A stretch of DNA of 40,119 nt. Source: a virus. The notes below the pieces were generated by a model, which searched no databases, was not told where the DNA came from, and saw only the letters and a program-made list of their open reading frames with translations. Shown piece after piece: positions 7,696 to 13,919 of this stretch (positions within the stretch are counted from its first letter, which is position 1; each line of letters starts with the position of its first letter). The stretch is taken from IMG/VR virus record IMGVR_UViG_3300044644_000432, positions 1 to 40,119 of that record. One strand, given 5' to 3'. The translations under genes and the position numbers were made by a program.

Positions 7696-7913
7696 GATTT
7701 AGTCACGCATTAGATATGATCATCGCTGGCCAAAAGCTAGCTCGTAGCGGTTGGAATGGAAAAGATATGTATATCAAACTAGTCAAAGCGCATGACTTTG
7801 AATTTTCTGAATTGAATTCTCACTTTGTCATTAAAAATGTCAAAAACTCTTTTGATACATGGGTTCCTTCAGTCTCTGATTTATTAGCAGAAGATTGGGT
7901 TTTGGTTAGCTAG
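7692..7913 (+). CDS. tad2: Tad2-like anti-Thoeris protein (DUF2829)
   Basis: This 73-residue protein has the hallmarks of DUF2829: an N-terminal MRFSHALDMIIAGQKLAR helix, the R18-SGWNGKDM motif followed by YIKLV, and the C-terminal TWVPSVSDLLAEDW with W57, D63 and A66-E-D-W69. Characterised DUF2829 proteins (Tad2) bind and sequester the cyclic ADP-ribose-type signal made by Thoeris defence; some family members also bind other signalling nucleotides. I chose the ATG at 7692, which overlaps the preceding TGA and puts the family's usual N-terminus first; a TTG 27 bases upstream only adds residues read from the zinc-ribbon gene. Function is inferred from family resemblance; binding-site residues were not verified. 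Confidence 0.85.
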   Translation: MRFSHALDMIIAGQKLARSGWNGKDMYIKLVKAHDFEFSELNSHFVIKNVKNSFDTWVPSVSDLLAEDWVLVS

Positions 7914-7915
7914 AC

Positions 7916-7934
7916 CCCGTTAAATTAACCCTAA
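7916..7934 (+). repeat. Direct repeat copy 1, CCCGTTAAATTAACCCTAA
   Basis: This 19-nt sequence recurs exactly at 8031-8049 and, with one mismatch over its first 17 bases, at 39162-39178. Its core GTTAA-A-TTAAC is a short palindrome. All three copies lie in intergenic control regions, suggesting a protein or polymerase recognition site. Confidence 0.85.
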
Positions 7935-8011
7935 GTCGGTCCCCCCTATATTATAACCCTTTAGTTAATCAGTCTATCATATATTCTTAATAAATATACT
8001 AATAGATGTAT

Positions 8012-8021
8012 ATCTTAAGGG
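8012..8021 (+). promoter_or_regulatory. Candidate phage promoter motif ATCTTAAGGG
   Basis: A near-identical ATCTTAAAGGG occurs at 39243-39253, also just upstream of an operon on the same strand. The A/T run followed by GGG resembles the initiation end of some phage RNA polymerase promoters. This rests on two copies only. Confidence 0.25.
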
Positions 8022-8047
8022 TTAATAGAACCCGTTAAATTAACCCT
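8018..8047. repeat. Inverted repeat AGGGTTAAT / ATTAACCCT
   Basis: The 9-bp arms at 8018-8026 and 8039-8047 are perfect complements with 12 bases between. The right arm is inside direct repeat copy 2. It could be an operator or an extruded hairpin; it lacks a T-tract, so it is not an obvious terminator. Confidence 0.65.
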
Positions 8048-8049
8048 AA
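8031..8049 (+). repeat. Direct repeat copy 2, CCCGTTAAATTAACCCTAA
   Basis: It is identical over 19 bases to copy 1 at 7916-7934, 115 bases downstream in the same orientation. Unlike copies 1 and 3 it is not followed by a C-run. Confidence 0.85.
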
Positions 8050-8075
8050 ACATTAAAACAAAATATCCTATAGGG

Positions 8076-8088
8076 CAGATTGTATCTG
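8076..8088 (+). other. Short hairpin CAGAT-TGT-ATCTG
   Basis: A perfect 5-bp stem has a 3-nt loop, extendable by one G-T pair, 38 bases before the scaffold start codon. The geometry equals that known for N4 virion RNA polymerase promoters, but a hairpin of this size can occur by chance in AT-rich intergenic DNA. Confidence 0.35.
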
Positions 8089-8125
8089 TTCTATGTAACT
8101 GAGTTGTACTCAAAGGAAATTACCA

Positions 8126-8764
8126 ATGACCGAAAATGTCGAACAAGAAGAAACTAACAATCCTACTCCGCCTCCTGCTCCTTCCAATCCTCCTGTGGAT
8201 GATGTGGACTCGAAAATCCAGGAAGCTCTTAAACCTATTAAGTCCAAACTTGATAACGCTTATAAGGAACGTGACGACGCGTTAAAGAAAGCTGCAGAGT
8301 ACGAACAAAAAGAAAAAGAAGCTGAATTAAAAAGACTTCAAGAAGAAGGAAAACATAAAGAAGCTTATGAACTTCAGTTAGCGGAAGCTAATGCTAAGTT
8401 AGAAACGATAACAAAACGTAACATAGAACTTGCTAGGGACTTAGAAGTAAAATCTATTCTTAGTGGGTATACGTTTAGAAGCGATAAAGCAGCGGATATG
8501 GCATATATGGATGTGGCATCGCAACTTATACAAAATGAAAATGGAGTATGGGTGCATAAATCAGGAACTGATCTGAGAACCTTTATTAAACAATTTTCTG
8601 AAGACGATAATAATTCATTCTTATTCAAACCAAAAGTGTCGACAGGGGCAGGTCAAACAAGTTCAAGTGGCGCTTCACAAGATGATTCAAATAAATCACT
8701 ATTTCAATTATCACAAGATGAGGTGCTTAAACGTATTACGGAAGGCAAAATCCGTAGAAAATAA
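8126..8764 (+). CDS. Capsid scaffolding protein
   Basis: This 212-residue protein has the composition of a phage scaffold: a Pro/Asn-rich acidic N-terminus (NNPTPPPAPSNPPVDDVDSK), a long charged coiled coil at about residues 30-115 (KERDDALKKAAEYEQKEKEAE and so on), a more globular middle, and a basic C-terminal tail (KRITEGKIRRK) suited to binding the coat protein. It lies immediately upstream of the major capsid gene, the usual place. Scaffolds guide procapsid assembly and are then removed. AAAGGAAAT about 7 bases before the ATG supports the start. No protease domain is visible, so either a protease lies elsewhere or the scaffold leaves intact. Confidence 0.85.
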   Translation: MTENVEQEETNNPTPPPAPSNPPVDDVDSKIQEALKPIKSKLDNAYKERDDALKKAAEYEQKEKEAELKRLQEEGKHKEAYELQLAEANAKLETITKRNIELARDLEVKSILSGYTFRSDKAADMAYMDVASQLIQNENGVWVHKSGTDLRTFIKQFSEDDNNSFLFKPKVSTGAGQTSSSGASQDDSNKSLFQLSQDEVLKRITEGKIRRK

Positions 8765-8785
8765 TTACTTTAAGGAAAATAACAA

Positions 8786-10009
8786 ATGGGTGCTTCAGTT
8801 ACCACACTCCCTATTGGGCCTTCAGGCTTAACGAATAACTATGTATTACAAGAAGCGATTGGTGCCTATAGCGATGAAGCTTACACCAATGCAAAGAAAT
8901 TGTCTGGCACAGGCATTACTTCTTCTAATCCACAAATTGACACCAGCACAGAAACCTTTATTGGCCAAATGCGTTGGTTTAGACCATTGAATCCTACCAT
9001 TAACGTTGCGTCATTGACAGATGCTACTGATGGTACGAAAACAAACTATGATACTGACTACAGCACATATATTAAGACAGTCCGTACACACGGTGCTGAA
9101 AAAGTTAACATGCAACAAGTTGTTACACAACAAGATGGTTTAGCAAAAATTGGTCGTGACTTCGGTGAAACCCGCGCTCAAGACGAACACAATGCTATTC
9201 TTTCTGTGTTGAAAGGTGTAGGTGTTTCTGAACTATTAAATGGTGCTGCTACAGGCAGCGGTGCAACTGGGCTTGGTGGCCAAACTTTTGACAATGATCC
9301 AACTGATGAAAGATTTGGTTTCTATGTTGATTTAGGCTCAAACAAAGTTGTTACTGCAAATGGTGTTGCTCCTGGTGGCACCACAAACTATGCTTATCAA
9401 GGTGCTTCACGAGCTGAAGGTTTCTTGAATGCATTTGGTATGGCGTTTAAAGATTATGAACCAGAGTGGGCGTACTTAGTTGTATCCCCTGAAACTTTGG
9501 CTTCATTCCGTTCAGCTAACTTTGTTGATGAAACAACTATTGTTGATGGTAATGTTAATTTTAACACTATCTTTAATGGTAAATTCCGTTTGATCACTAC
9601 ACGTGCTTCACAATCATTATCTTCTGCTGAATTGAATAAAGTTAATGGTGGTGCTGGCATTGACGTAGTTGGTACTAAAACTTCTTTCATCGTATTGCCT
9701 GGTGCAATCGCTATGGAACAATTAGCTGTTCCTGATGCAACTGAAATCACACGCGATGGCAACAAATATAAAGGTGGTGGTACAACTTCTATCTGGAACC
9801 GTTGGGGTTATGTATTAGCACCTGCTGGTTACGATTGGAATGGTGCTAAAACCGCATTCCCATCTGATGCTGATTATATGGGTATTGTTGAAGGTGGCAC
9901 ATCTAAAGCACTTACAGCTGCGGCTGTTATTGCTAACGCTCGTGGCACATGGACACGTAAAACACAATCTGCATTATCATTAGGTATCTTACCTGTATTC
10001 CATTCTTAA
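8786..10009 (+). CDS. Major capsid protein
   Basis: This 407-residue protein is the shell subunit, expected to have the HK97 fold. Evidence is its place right after the scaffold gene, its length, a Gly/Thr/Asn-rich composition with few Cys, and typical segments such as TFIGQMRWFRPLNPTINVAS, KIGRDFGETRAQDEHNAIL and the C-terminal RWGYVLAPAGYDW. Codon use is richer in preferred GCT/GGT codons than in neighbouring genes, as expected for the most abundant virion protein. TAAGGAAAA upstream is a good ribosome site. No separate decoration protein is visible nearby. Confidence 0.9.
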   Translation: MGASVTTLPIGPSGLTNNYVLQEAIGAYSDEAYTNAKKLSGTGITSSNPQIDTSTETFIGQMRWFRPLNPTINVASLTDATDGTKTNYDTDYSTYIKTVRTHGAEKVNMQQVVTQQDGLAKIGRDFGETRAQDEHNAILSVLKGVGVSELLNGAATGSGATGLGGQTFDNDPTDERFGFYVDLGSNKVVTANGVAPGGTTNYAYQGASRAEGFLNAFGMAFKDYEPEWAYLVVSPETLASFRSANFVDETTIVDGNVNFNTIFNGKFRLITTRASQSLSSAELNKVNGGAGIDVVGTKTSFIVLPGAIAMEQLAVPDATEITRDGNKYKGGGTTSIWNRWGYVLAPAGYDWNGAKTAFPSDADYMGIVEGGTSKALTAAAVIANARGTWTRKTQSALSLGILPVFHS

Positions 10010-10019
10010 GGAGTAAGTT

Positions 10020-10502
10020 ATGGCACTAGTTAAAGGTGTTAATTCAAATGCTACCATAACTGAGGCCAATACTTATTTTGAGAACAGACTAGATGTAGCA
10101 GCATGGACTGAAGCTGCTGATACTCAGAAAGAACAAGCTCTGTGTACTGCTACATTTATGCTGGATGAAATGGATTGGATCGGAGTAGCTACAGATCCAA
10201 CTCAGTCACTTGCTCATCCCCGTAAAGACGGTGAATACTTTGATCCTAAACTTGGTATACTTGTTCCTTTAATTTCTACAGATGTTGACAAGAGAGTAGT
10301 TAAAGCTACTTATGAGATGGCTTATCATTTACTAAATAATGATGGGCTATTAGACAATACGGGTTTGATTAAAGACCTAGAACTTAGCGGCTTAAAACTT
10401 AGTGTTATCAGACCTGCGGATAAAATTCCAATGGTTGTAAAAACACTTGTCAAACCATTACTCCGGAATAGTGGTAAGCGAACATGGTGGAGGTCTAATT
10501 AA
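10020..10502 (+). CDS. Head-tail connector protein, 'DnaT-like' type
   Basis: This 160-residue protein matches the small phage proteins often labelled 'putative DnaT-like ssDNA-binding protein', with the N-terminal VNSNATITEANTYFENRL, an AWTEAA...KEQALCTATFMLDE helix pair, a conserved WxG-like turn (DWIGVATDP), LAHPR, and a C-terminal PLL segment. In many phages this gene directly follows the major capsid gene and the product acts as a head completion or connector subunit. The DnaT name reflects distant similarity and is not evidence of DNA binding. Strong TAAGGAG upstream; the stop overlaps the next ATG. Confidence 0.8.
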   Translation: MALVKGVNSNATITEANTYFENRLDVAAWTEAADTQKEQALCTATFMLDEMDWIGVATDPTQSLAHPRKDGEYFDPKLGILVPLISTDVDKRVVKATYEMAYHLLNNDGLLDNTGLIKDLELSGLKLSVIRPADKIPMVVKTLVKPLLRNSGKRTWWRSN

Positions 10503-10846
10503 TGGCTTATAATTCATTAATTGGTAATGCACTAAATAGAGCTTTTAATGCAGCAAAAGATTTAGCTGTTGAGGCGGTTTTTACAAAAACAACTTCTTCA
10601 GAATTTAATTTTGGAACTGGTGAAGTTAATGATACAACTATACCATCGATAACAACAAAAATAATAATTACAAAAACGTCTAAAACTCCAGAAGCAAAAA
10701 CGATGACTATTATGTTTAAAACAAAGGAAGTTGGACCGTTTTCTATGACTGATCATGTGTTTATTGCTGGTGATCGTTGGCATTTTGGAAATATGGTTGC
10801 ATCAAATAATCATATATCTATTGTCGAACTATTTCACGAGGTGTGA
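10502..10846 (+). CDS. Neck / head-closure protein candidate
   Basis: This 114-residue protein begins within the stop of the connector gene (TAATG). It is predicted to be beta-rich after an N-terminal helix, with a GDRWHFGNM segment near the C-terminus like the small beta-barrel head-closure proteins of siphoviruses (SPP1 gp16/lambda FII class). Size and position between a connector and a tail terminator candidate support that role, but sequence similarity alone is weak. A general small tail protein is the alternative. Confidence 0.65.
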   Translation: MAYNSLIGNALNRAFNAAKDLAVEAVFTKTTSSEFNFGTGEVNDTTIPSITTKIIITKTSKTPEAKTMTIMFKTKEVGPFSMTDHVFIAGDRWHFGNMVASNNHISIVELFHEV

Positions 10847-10848
10847 CC

Positions 10849-11259
10849 ATGGGAAAATATGAGTTATTAGAGAAAGACGTTTATTCAGTATTTAACTCTA
10901 TAGAGTGGAAAGCTGAGAATATTAAGACATTCCCGACAAATTTCGTAGTTATGAATACTACTAATGATGAATTTATACGCGTATCAGTGATACCTAGTGG
11001 AAAACCTATTAATAGATACTCATTAGCTGGAATTCTTATAATCGACATTTTTATAGCTGCAGGCTCTGGCACAAGACGTGCCATGATTATAGCAGACACC
11101 TTAGACAAGTATTTACTTGACCAATCTAAGAAAACAGGTACCGGAACGACTCAATTTGGTATTAGCAGTTTGGTGCATAATGGACCGGACAAGGCCTTGC
11201 CTATTATTCACAAAAGTACTTATACAATTGATTTTAACTTCTACGGAAGTTCTACTTAA
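10849..11259 (+). CDS. Tail terminator / tail completion protein
   Basis: This 136-residue protein has the size, position and pattern of tail terminator proteins (lambda U/SPP1 gp17.1 class, DUF4128-like), which cap the tail tube before joining to the head. It precedes the tail tube genes. Visible landmarks are FPTNFVVMNT, the GTRRAMIIADTLDKYLLDQ helix and a C-terminal TIDFNFYG strand. I chose the ATG at 10849 rather than the in-frame GTG at 10843 because GAGG at 10838-10841 has a 7-base spacing to the ATG but would almost touch the GTG. Confidence 0.75.
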   Translation: MGKYELLEKDVYSVFNSIEWKAENIKTFPTNFVVMNTTNDEFIRVSVIPSGKPINRYSLAGILIIDIFIAAGSGTRRAMIIADTLDKYLLDQSKKTGTGTTQFGISSLVHNGPDKALPIIHKSTYTIDFNFYGSST

Positions 11260-11276
11260 ATTTAAAGGGATTAAAA

Positions 11277-11816
11277 ATGGCAACTAATCATATTAGTTCA
11301 ATTAGTAGTGCAATGTTTACAAACCTTTGCATGACTACTGCAACTAAAGCAACTACAGATTTACCTACTGTAGATGGTAACACTACTGGTATTTTTAATA
11401 GCAGTGCTAACTTTGTTGAAATTCGTAATATTAAAGAATTTCCTGCAATTGGTACACCTGCAAACATTGTTAAAGTTCCAGAATATGGTTCAGAAACTTC
11501 TTTCCAAATTCAAGGCCAAGCTGATGCTCCACAAATGGAGATTACATTAAACTATGTGCCATCTGAATGGCAAGGCAACGTTTTGCTAGGCACTACTGCT
11601 AAAGTTGGTGGCAAAGGCTTATATATGTTCAGATTTGCTTTATTAGCAAAAGCACCTGGCGATTTACAAGAAGGTTTTGGCGGTGTTCAAAACTCTTGCT
11701 ATTACTTCTTAGGAAAACTAGAAGCATTAGAAGTAACTCCTAGTTTAACTGACGCAATGACAGCTAAATTGACTATTTCAGTACAATCGTCAATTAATGG
11801 CGCATTTTCAAACTAA
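11277..11816 (+). CDS. Major tail tube protein 1
   Basis: This 179-residue protein forms or contributes to the tail tube. It is paralogous to the next gene: both share a block around EIRNIKEFPAIGTPANIVKV (or IRHIKEFPTIGTPANIVKVP), then IQGQADAP.MEITLNY, and a C-terminal YYFLGK.EALEVTPSLTDA...TAKLTI.VQS. Position before the chaperone frameshift pair is standard for tube proteins. AAAGGGA precedes the ATG. The short N-terminal domain distinguishes it from the longer copy. Which of the two is the main tube protein is not shown by sequence. Confidence 0.8.
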   Translation: MATNHISSISSAMFTNLCMTTATKATTDLPTVDGNTTGIFNSSANFVEIRNIKEFPAIGTPANIVKVPEYGSETSFQIQGQADAPQMEITLNYVPSEWQGNVLLGTTAKVGGKGLYMFRFALLAKAPGDLQEGFGGVQNSCYYFLGKLEALEVTPSLTDAMTAKLTISVQSSINGAFSN

Positions 11817-11829
11817 GGAGTAATTAAAA

Positions 11830-12606
11830 ATGGCACATATTAAATCTTTAGGCGCTGCTCGTTTTGCAGACCTTTCTGTATCATTGTTGACTACAGCTAC
11901 TGCTGCAGAAACAGGTGGATCGGCTATCACATATGCTGGTTTAGAAACTGTTATTTCAAAGTTTGCTACTACTACTGCAGGTAGCGGTGTTAATGGCGCA
12001 AATAACGCTACACTGGGAACAGCTTTATCAGCTATCGGTGTAACTACTGGGAATAATGCTTTATTTTCATCTGAAGTGGCAGCAGACACACTAGTACCAG
12101 CTCTTGCAGCATCTACTAAATATGTTAGAATCAGACATATTAAGGAATTTCCAACAATTGGTACTCCAGCAAATATTGTTAAAGTACCTAATTATGGTAA
12201 GAAAAATTCTATCCAAATCCAAGGCCAAGCTGATGCGCCTACTATGGAAATTACACTTAACTATATTCCTGCATTGTGGGCTGATGGTAACGTATATGGT
12301 GGCAGTGACGCAGTTCCTCTTAAAACTTTTGCTAAAATTGGAGATGGTCGCGTTTATATCTTTAGATTCTCTCTATTAGACACTAAACCAGAAGGCTATG
12401 ATGCAGAAGCCGATTCAAGTGCTGATACAGACTCTATTGCTGGAGACGGTACAACTACACTAGGTGCGGTAGAAAACACAAGTTATTACTTCCTAGGTAA
12501 ATTTGAAGCATTAGAAGTAACGCCAAGTTTAACTGATGCAATTACAGCAAAATTAACTATTGCTGTACAATCAGAAGTATATGGCGCGTTTACTGTTAAC
12601 GCTTAA
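11830..12606 (+). CDS. Major tail tube protein 2 (longer paralogue)
   Basis: This 258-residue protein is a paralogue of the preceding gene, with the same IKEFP.IGTPANIVKVP, IQGQADAP.MEITLNY and YYFLGKFEALEVTPSLTDA blocks. Extra sequence accounts for the greater length: about 50-60 residues near the N-terminus (Ala/Gly/Thr-rich, residues ~20-80) and a 20-30 residue acidic loop (YDAEADSSADTDSIAGDGTT) before the C-terminal strands. Insertions like these could be surface decorations of a tube subunit. TAAGGAG before the ATG gives strong initiation. Likely roles are a second tube subunit mixed into the tube or a specialised ring at one end. Confidence 0.8.
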   Translation: MAHIKSLGAARFADLSVSLLTTATAAETGGSAITYAGLETVISKFATTTAGSGVNGANNATLGTALSAIGVTTGNNALFSSEVAADTLVPALAASTKYVRIRHIKEFPTIGTPANIVKVPNYGKKNSIQIQGQADAPTMEITLNYIPALWADGNVYGGSDAVPLKTFAKIGDGRVYIFRFSLLDTKPEGYDAEADSSADTDSIAGDGTTTLGAVENTSYYFLGKFEALEVTPSLTDAITAKLTIAVQSEVYGAFTVNA

Positions 12607-12686
12607 TAATACTTTCCTTTTTTGAGGAATGCGTAGCAACTGGCGCAATTAAAACACCAAAGTTGCACTTAATTAAAAGGATAATT

Positions 12687-12902
12687 ATGGCACAAGATAA
12701 ACCATTTAGCTTAGAATATGTGGTTGGCATAACCGTCAAACATATGTTAAAAAGCATAGATATTAGTATTAATAAAACATTCGAAAGAACTAAAGACAGC
12801 ACTTTGTCACCTGAAAAGAAGACAGAGGCTTTCGAAACACTCTCAATTTTACATCAAATGCGAGCACAACTAGATGAACGCAAAATTAATCAAGGTAAGT
12901 AA
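12687..12902 (+). CDS. Small tail-region protein, unknown
   Basis: This 71-residue, mostly helical protein (MAQDKPFSLEYVVGITVKHM...) lies between the tube genes and the tail chaperones. The ATG at 12687 has AAAAGGA just upstream; a TTG 24 bases earlier is in frame but has no ribosome site. The sequence has charged helices (SPEKKTEAFETLSILHQM, RAQLDERKINQGK) and no membrane segment. The 80 bases before it (12607-12686) hold only a GCAACT/AGTTGC inverted repeat at 12636-12641 and 12661-12666. Function not recognised. Confidence 0.65.
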   Translation: MAQDKPFSLEYVVGITVKHMLKSIDISINKTFERTKDSTLSPEKKTEAFETLSILHQMRAQLDERKINQGK

Positions 12903-12903
12903 C

Positions 12904-13227
12904 ATGTCAGAAGCAAAAGGTATTAAAGCACTTGTTGGTCAACGTATGACTAAAACAGTTAAATTCTTAGGCAGTGATGTTAAGATTTCTAAATTATCTG
13001 TTTCAGAAGTTTTAGAAATTCAAAACAAAGCTAAAGACGCTGAAAAAGATGAAAATGCAGGTTTAGAATTACTGAAATCAGTTGTTCGTTCAGCTGTTGA
13101 AGGTGGTACTGATCTTGACGATTCAGATTTTGATAGCTTCCCTATGGATGAGTTATCAAAACTTTCTAATGAAATTATGAAATATTCGGGTCTCGGTCAA
13201 GGTCAAGACGCGGGAAAGTCAGCTTAA
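12904..13227 (+). CDS. Tail assembly chaperone, G-like
   Basis: This 107-residue protein is the upstream member of a lambda G/GT-type chaperone pair, which coats the tape measure and recruits tube subunits. It lies between the tube and tape measure genes and has a conserved-looking KTVKFLGSDVKISKLSVSEVLEIQNKAKD core and an acidic DDSDFDSFPMDELSKLSNEIM region. The ATG at 12904 is preferred over an in-frame upstream ATG at 12874 inside the previous gene; AAGG at 12893-12896 supports it. The slippery heptamer GGGAAAG lies four codons before the stop. The zero-frame product should be the major one. Confidence 0.85.
   Translation: MSEAKGIKALVGQRMTKTVKFLGSDVKISKLSVSEVLEIQNKAKDAEKDENAGLELLKSVVRSAVEGGTDLDDSDFDSFPMDELSKLSNEIMKYSGLGQGQDAGKSA
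13212..13218 (+). promoter_or_regulatory. -1 ribosomal frameshift site GGGAAAG
   Basis: The heptamer reads G GGA AAG in the frame of the G-like gene and GGG AAA G after slipping back one base. It is the same sequence used in phage lambda G/GT. The zero-frame stop follows at 13225-13227, and the -1 frame is open from 13173 to 13571. Confidence 0.9.
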
Positions 13228-13571
13228 GTGCAGAAGAATTGCCAATATTTGAATTAGCTTTTCATCTCAAAATGCCAGTGTATAAAATCTACGAAGAAAT
13301 GACTTATGAAGAGTTATTAGGATGGTTTAGTTATTTAGAACAAAGACCAATAGAGTGGCGTGCAGACGATAGGGCAGCTAAATTAATTCAAGTACAAGGT
13401 GTTAAAGAAAAACCTTGGCAACTTTTTACTTCATTAGATGCTATTTACAATCCCAAATCTAACAGAGAAAAGGAAGAAGATGAATTTGATCCTAATAGTT
13501 TCAAACGTTCTGGATTCTTCCAACAATTAGCAAAAGCCTCTGGTGGCGAAAATTTATTTGGACTTAAATAA
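13218..13571 (+). CDS. Tail assembly chaperone T-like extension (made by -1 frameshift)
   Basis: This segment is the downstream half of the G-T fusion, read after slippage at GGGAAAG; the full fusion would be about 222 residues. Its core ELAFHLKMPVYKIYEEMTYE followed by ELLGWFSYLEQRPIEWRADD and AAKLIQVQG matches the phage minor tail T / DUF4035-like pattern. No good independent start exists: the first in-frame codon that could serve, TTG at 13239, lacks a ribosome site, which supports frameshift expression. The stop overlaps the next ATG (TAATG). Confidence 0.85.
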   Translation, partial: VSLSAEELPIFELAFHLKMPVYKIYEEMTYEELLGWFSYLEQRPIEWRADDRAAKLIQVQGVKEKPWQLFTSLDAIYNPKSNREKEEDEFDPNSFKRSGFFQQLAKASGGENLFGLK

Positions 13572-13864
13572 TGGCTGCTAAAATTACTATTAACTTATTA
13601 AAGGAATTTGATAAGTTGAAAGAGAATAAAAAAGATATAGAACTTGTTAAATTGGTATCAGCATTAAAAGCAGCAACACCAGTTGATACAGGTCGTGCAA
13701 GAGACGGATGGCATACTGAAAATGGTAAGATAATAAATAATGTAGAGTATATAGATGAATTAAACGCGGGGTCTAGTGCTCAAGCACCTTCTCACTTTAT
13801 AGAAAAAACATTATTATCATTTTCAGAGGTACAACCTAATGGTGTTATTGTAACGCCTGAATAA
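13571..13864 (+). CDS. HK97 gp10-like neck/tail protein
   Basis: This 97-residue protein has the signature of the HK97 gp10-like family: LKAATPVDTGRARDGW, then an I.NNVEYIDELNAGSSAQAPSHFIEKTL block. Such proteins are tail completion or head-tail joining factors. The family is normally encoded before the tail tube gene; here it sits after the chaperones. It starts inside the stop of the T-like frame and ends just before a strong terminator, making it the last gene of the head-tail operon segment. Confidence 0.8.
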   Translation: MAAKITINLLKEFDKLKENKKDIELVKLVSALKAATPVDTGRARDGWHTENGKIINNVEYIDELNAGSSAQAPSHFIEKTLLSFSEVQPNGVIVTPE

Positions 13865-13872
13865 ACAATATA

Positions 13873-13905
13873 CCCCAAAGAACGATTAATTCTTTGGGGT
13901 TTTTT
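13873..13905 (+). terminator. Intrinsic terminator before the tape measure gene
   Basis: CCCCAAAGAA at 13873-13882 pairs perfectly with TTCTTTGGGG at 13890-13899 around a 7-base loop and is followed by six T (13900-13905). This is a strong 10-bp terminator. The tape measure ribosome site AGGAG (13908-13912) follows immediately. Confidence 0.92.
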
Positions 13906-13919
13906 ATAGGAGTTTTACT

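Larger units (their letters stand above)
7914..8125. promoter_or_regulatory. Control region between the Tad2-like and scaffold genes
   Basis: These 212 non-coding bases hold two identical 19-nt direct repeats, an inverted repeat around the second copy, a C-run at 7941-7946, a very AT-rich stretch at 7947-8017, an ATCTTAAGGG motif at 8012-8021 and a 5-bp/3-nt-loop hairpin at 8076-8088. It is the largest gene-free gap in the head module, so it probably contains the promoter for scaffold and capsid genes. A TATACT at 7995-8000 could serve as a -10 box but has no good -35 partner. No T-tract terminator is present. Confidence 0.55.

Noticed and set aside
7916-8049. CRISPR-like repeat-spacer arrangement
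   Set aside because: There are only two copies with a 96-base interval and an imperfect third copy 31 kb away, so it is not an array.
10843-10848. GTG at 10843 as start of the tail terminator gene
   Set aside because: The ribosome site GAGG would be one base away; the ATG at 10849 has proper spacing.
13239-13241. TTG as an independent start for the T-like chaperone
   Set aside because: There is no ribosome site, and the GGGAAAG slippery site with an open -1 frame explains expression better.
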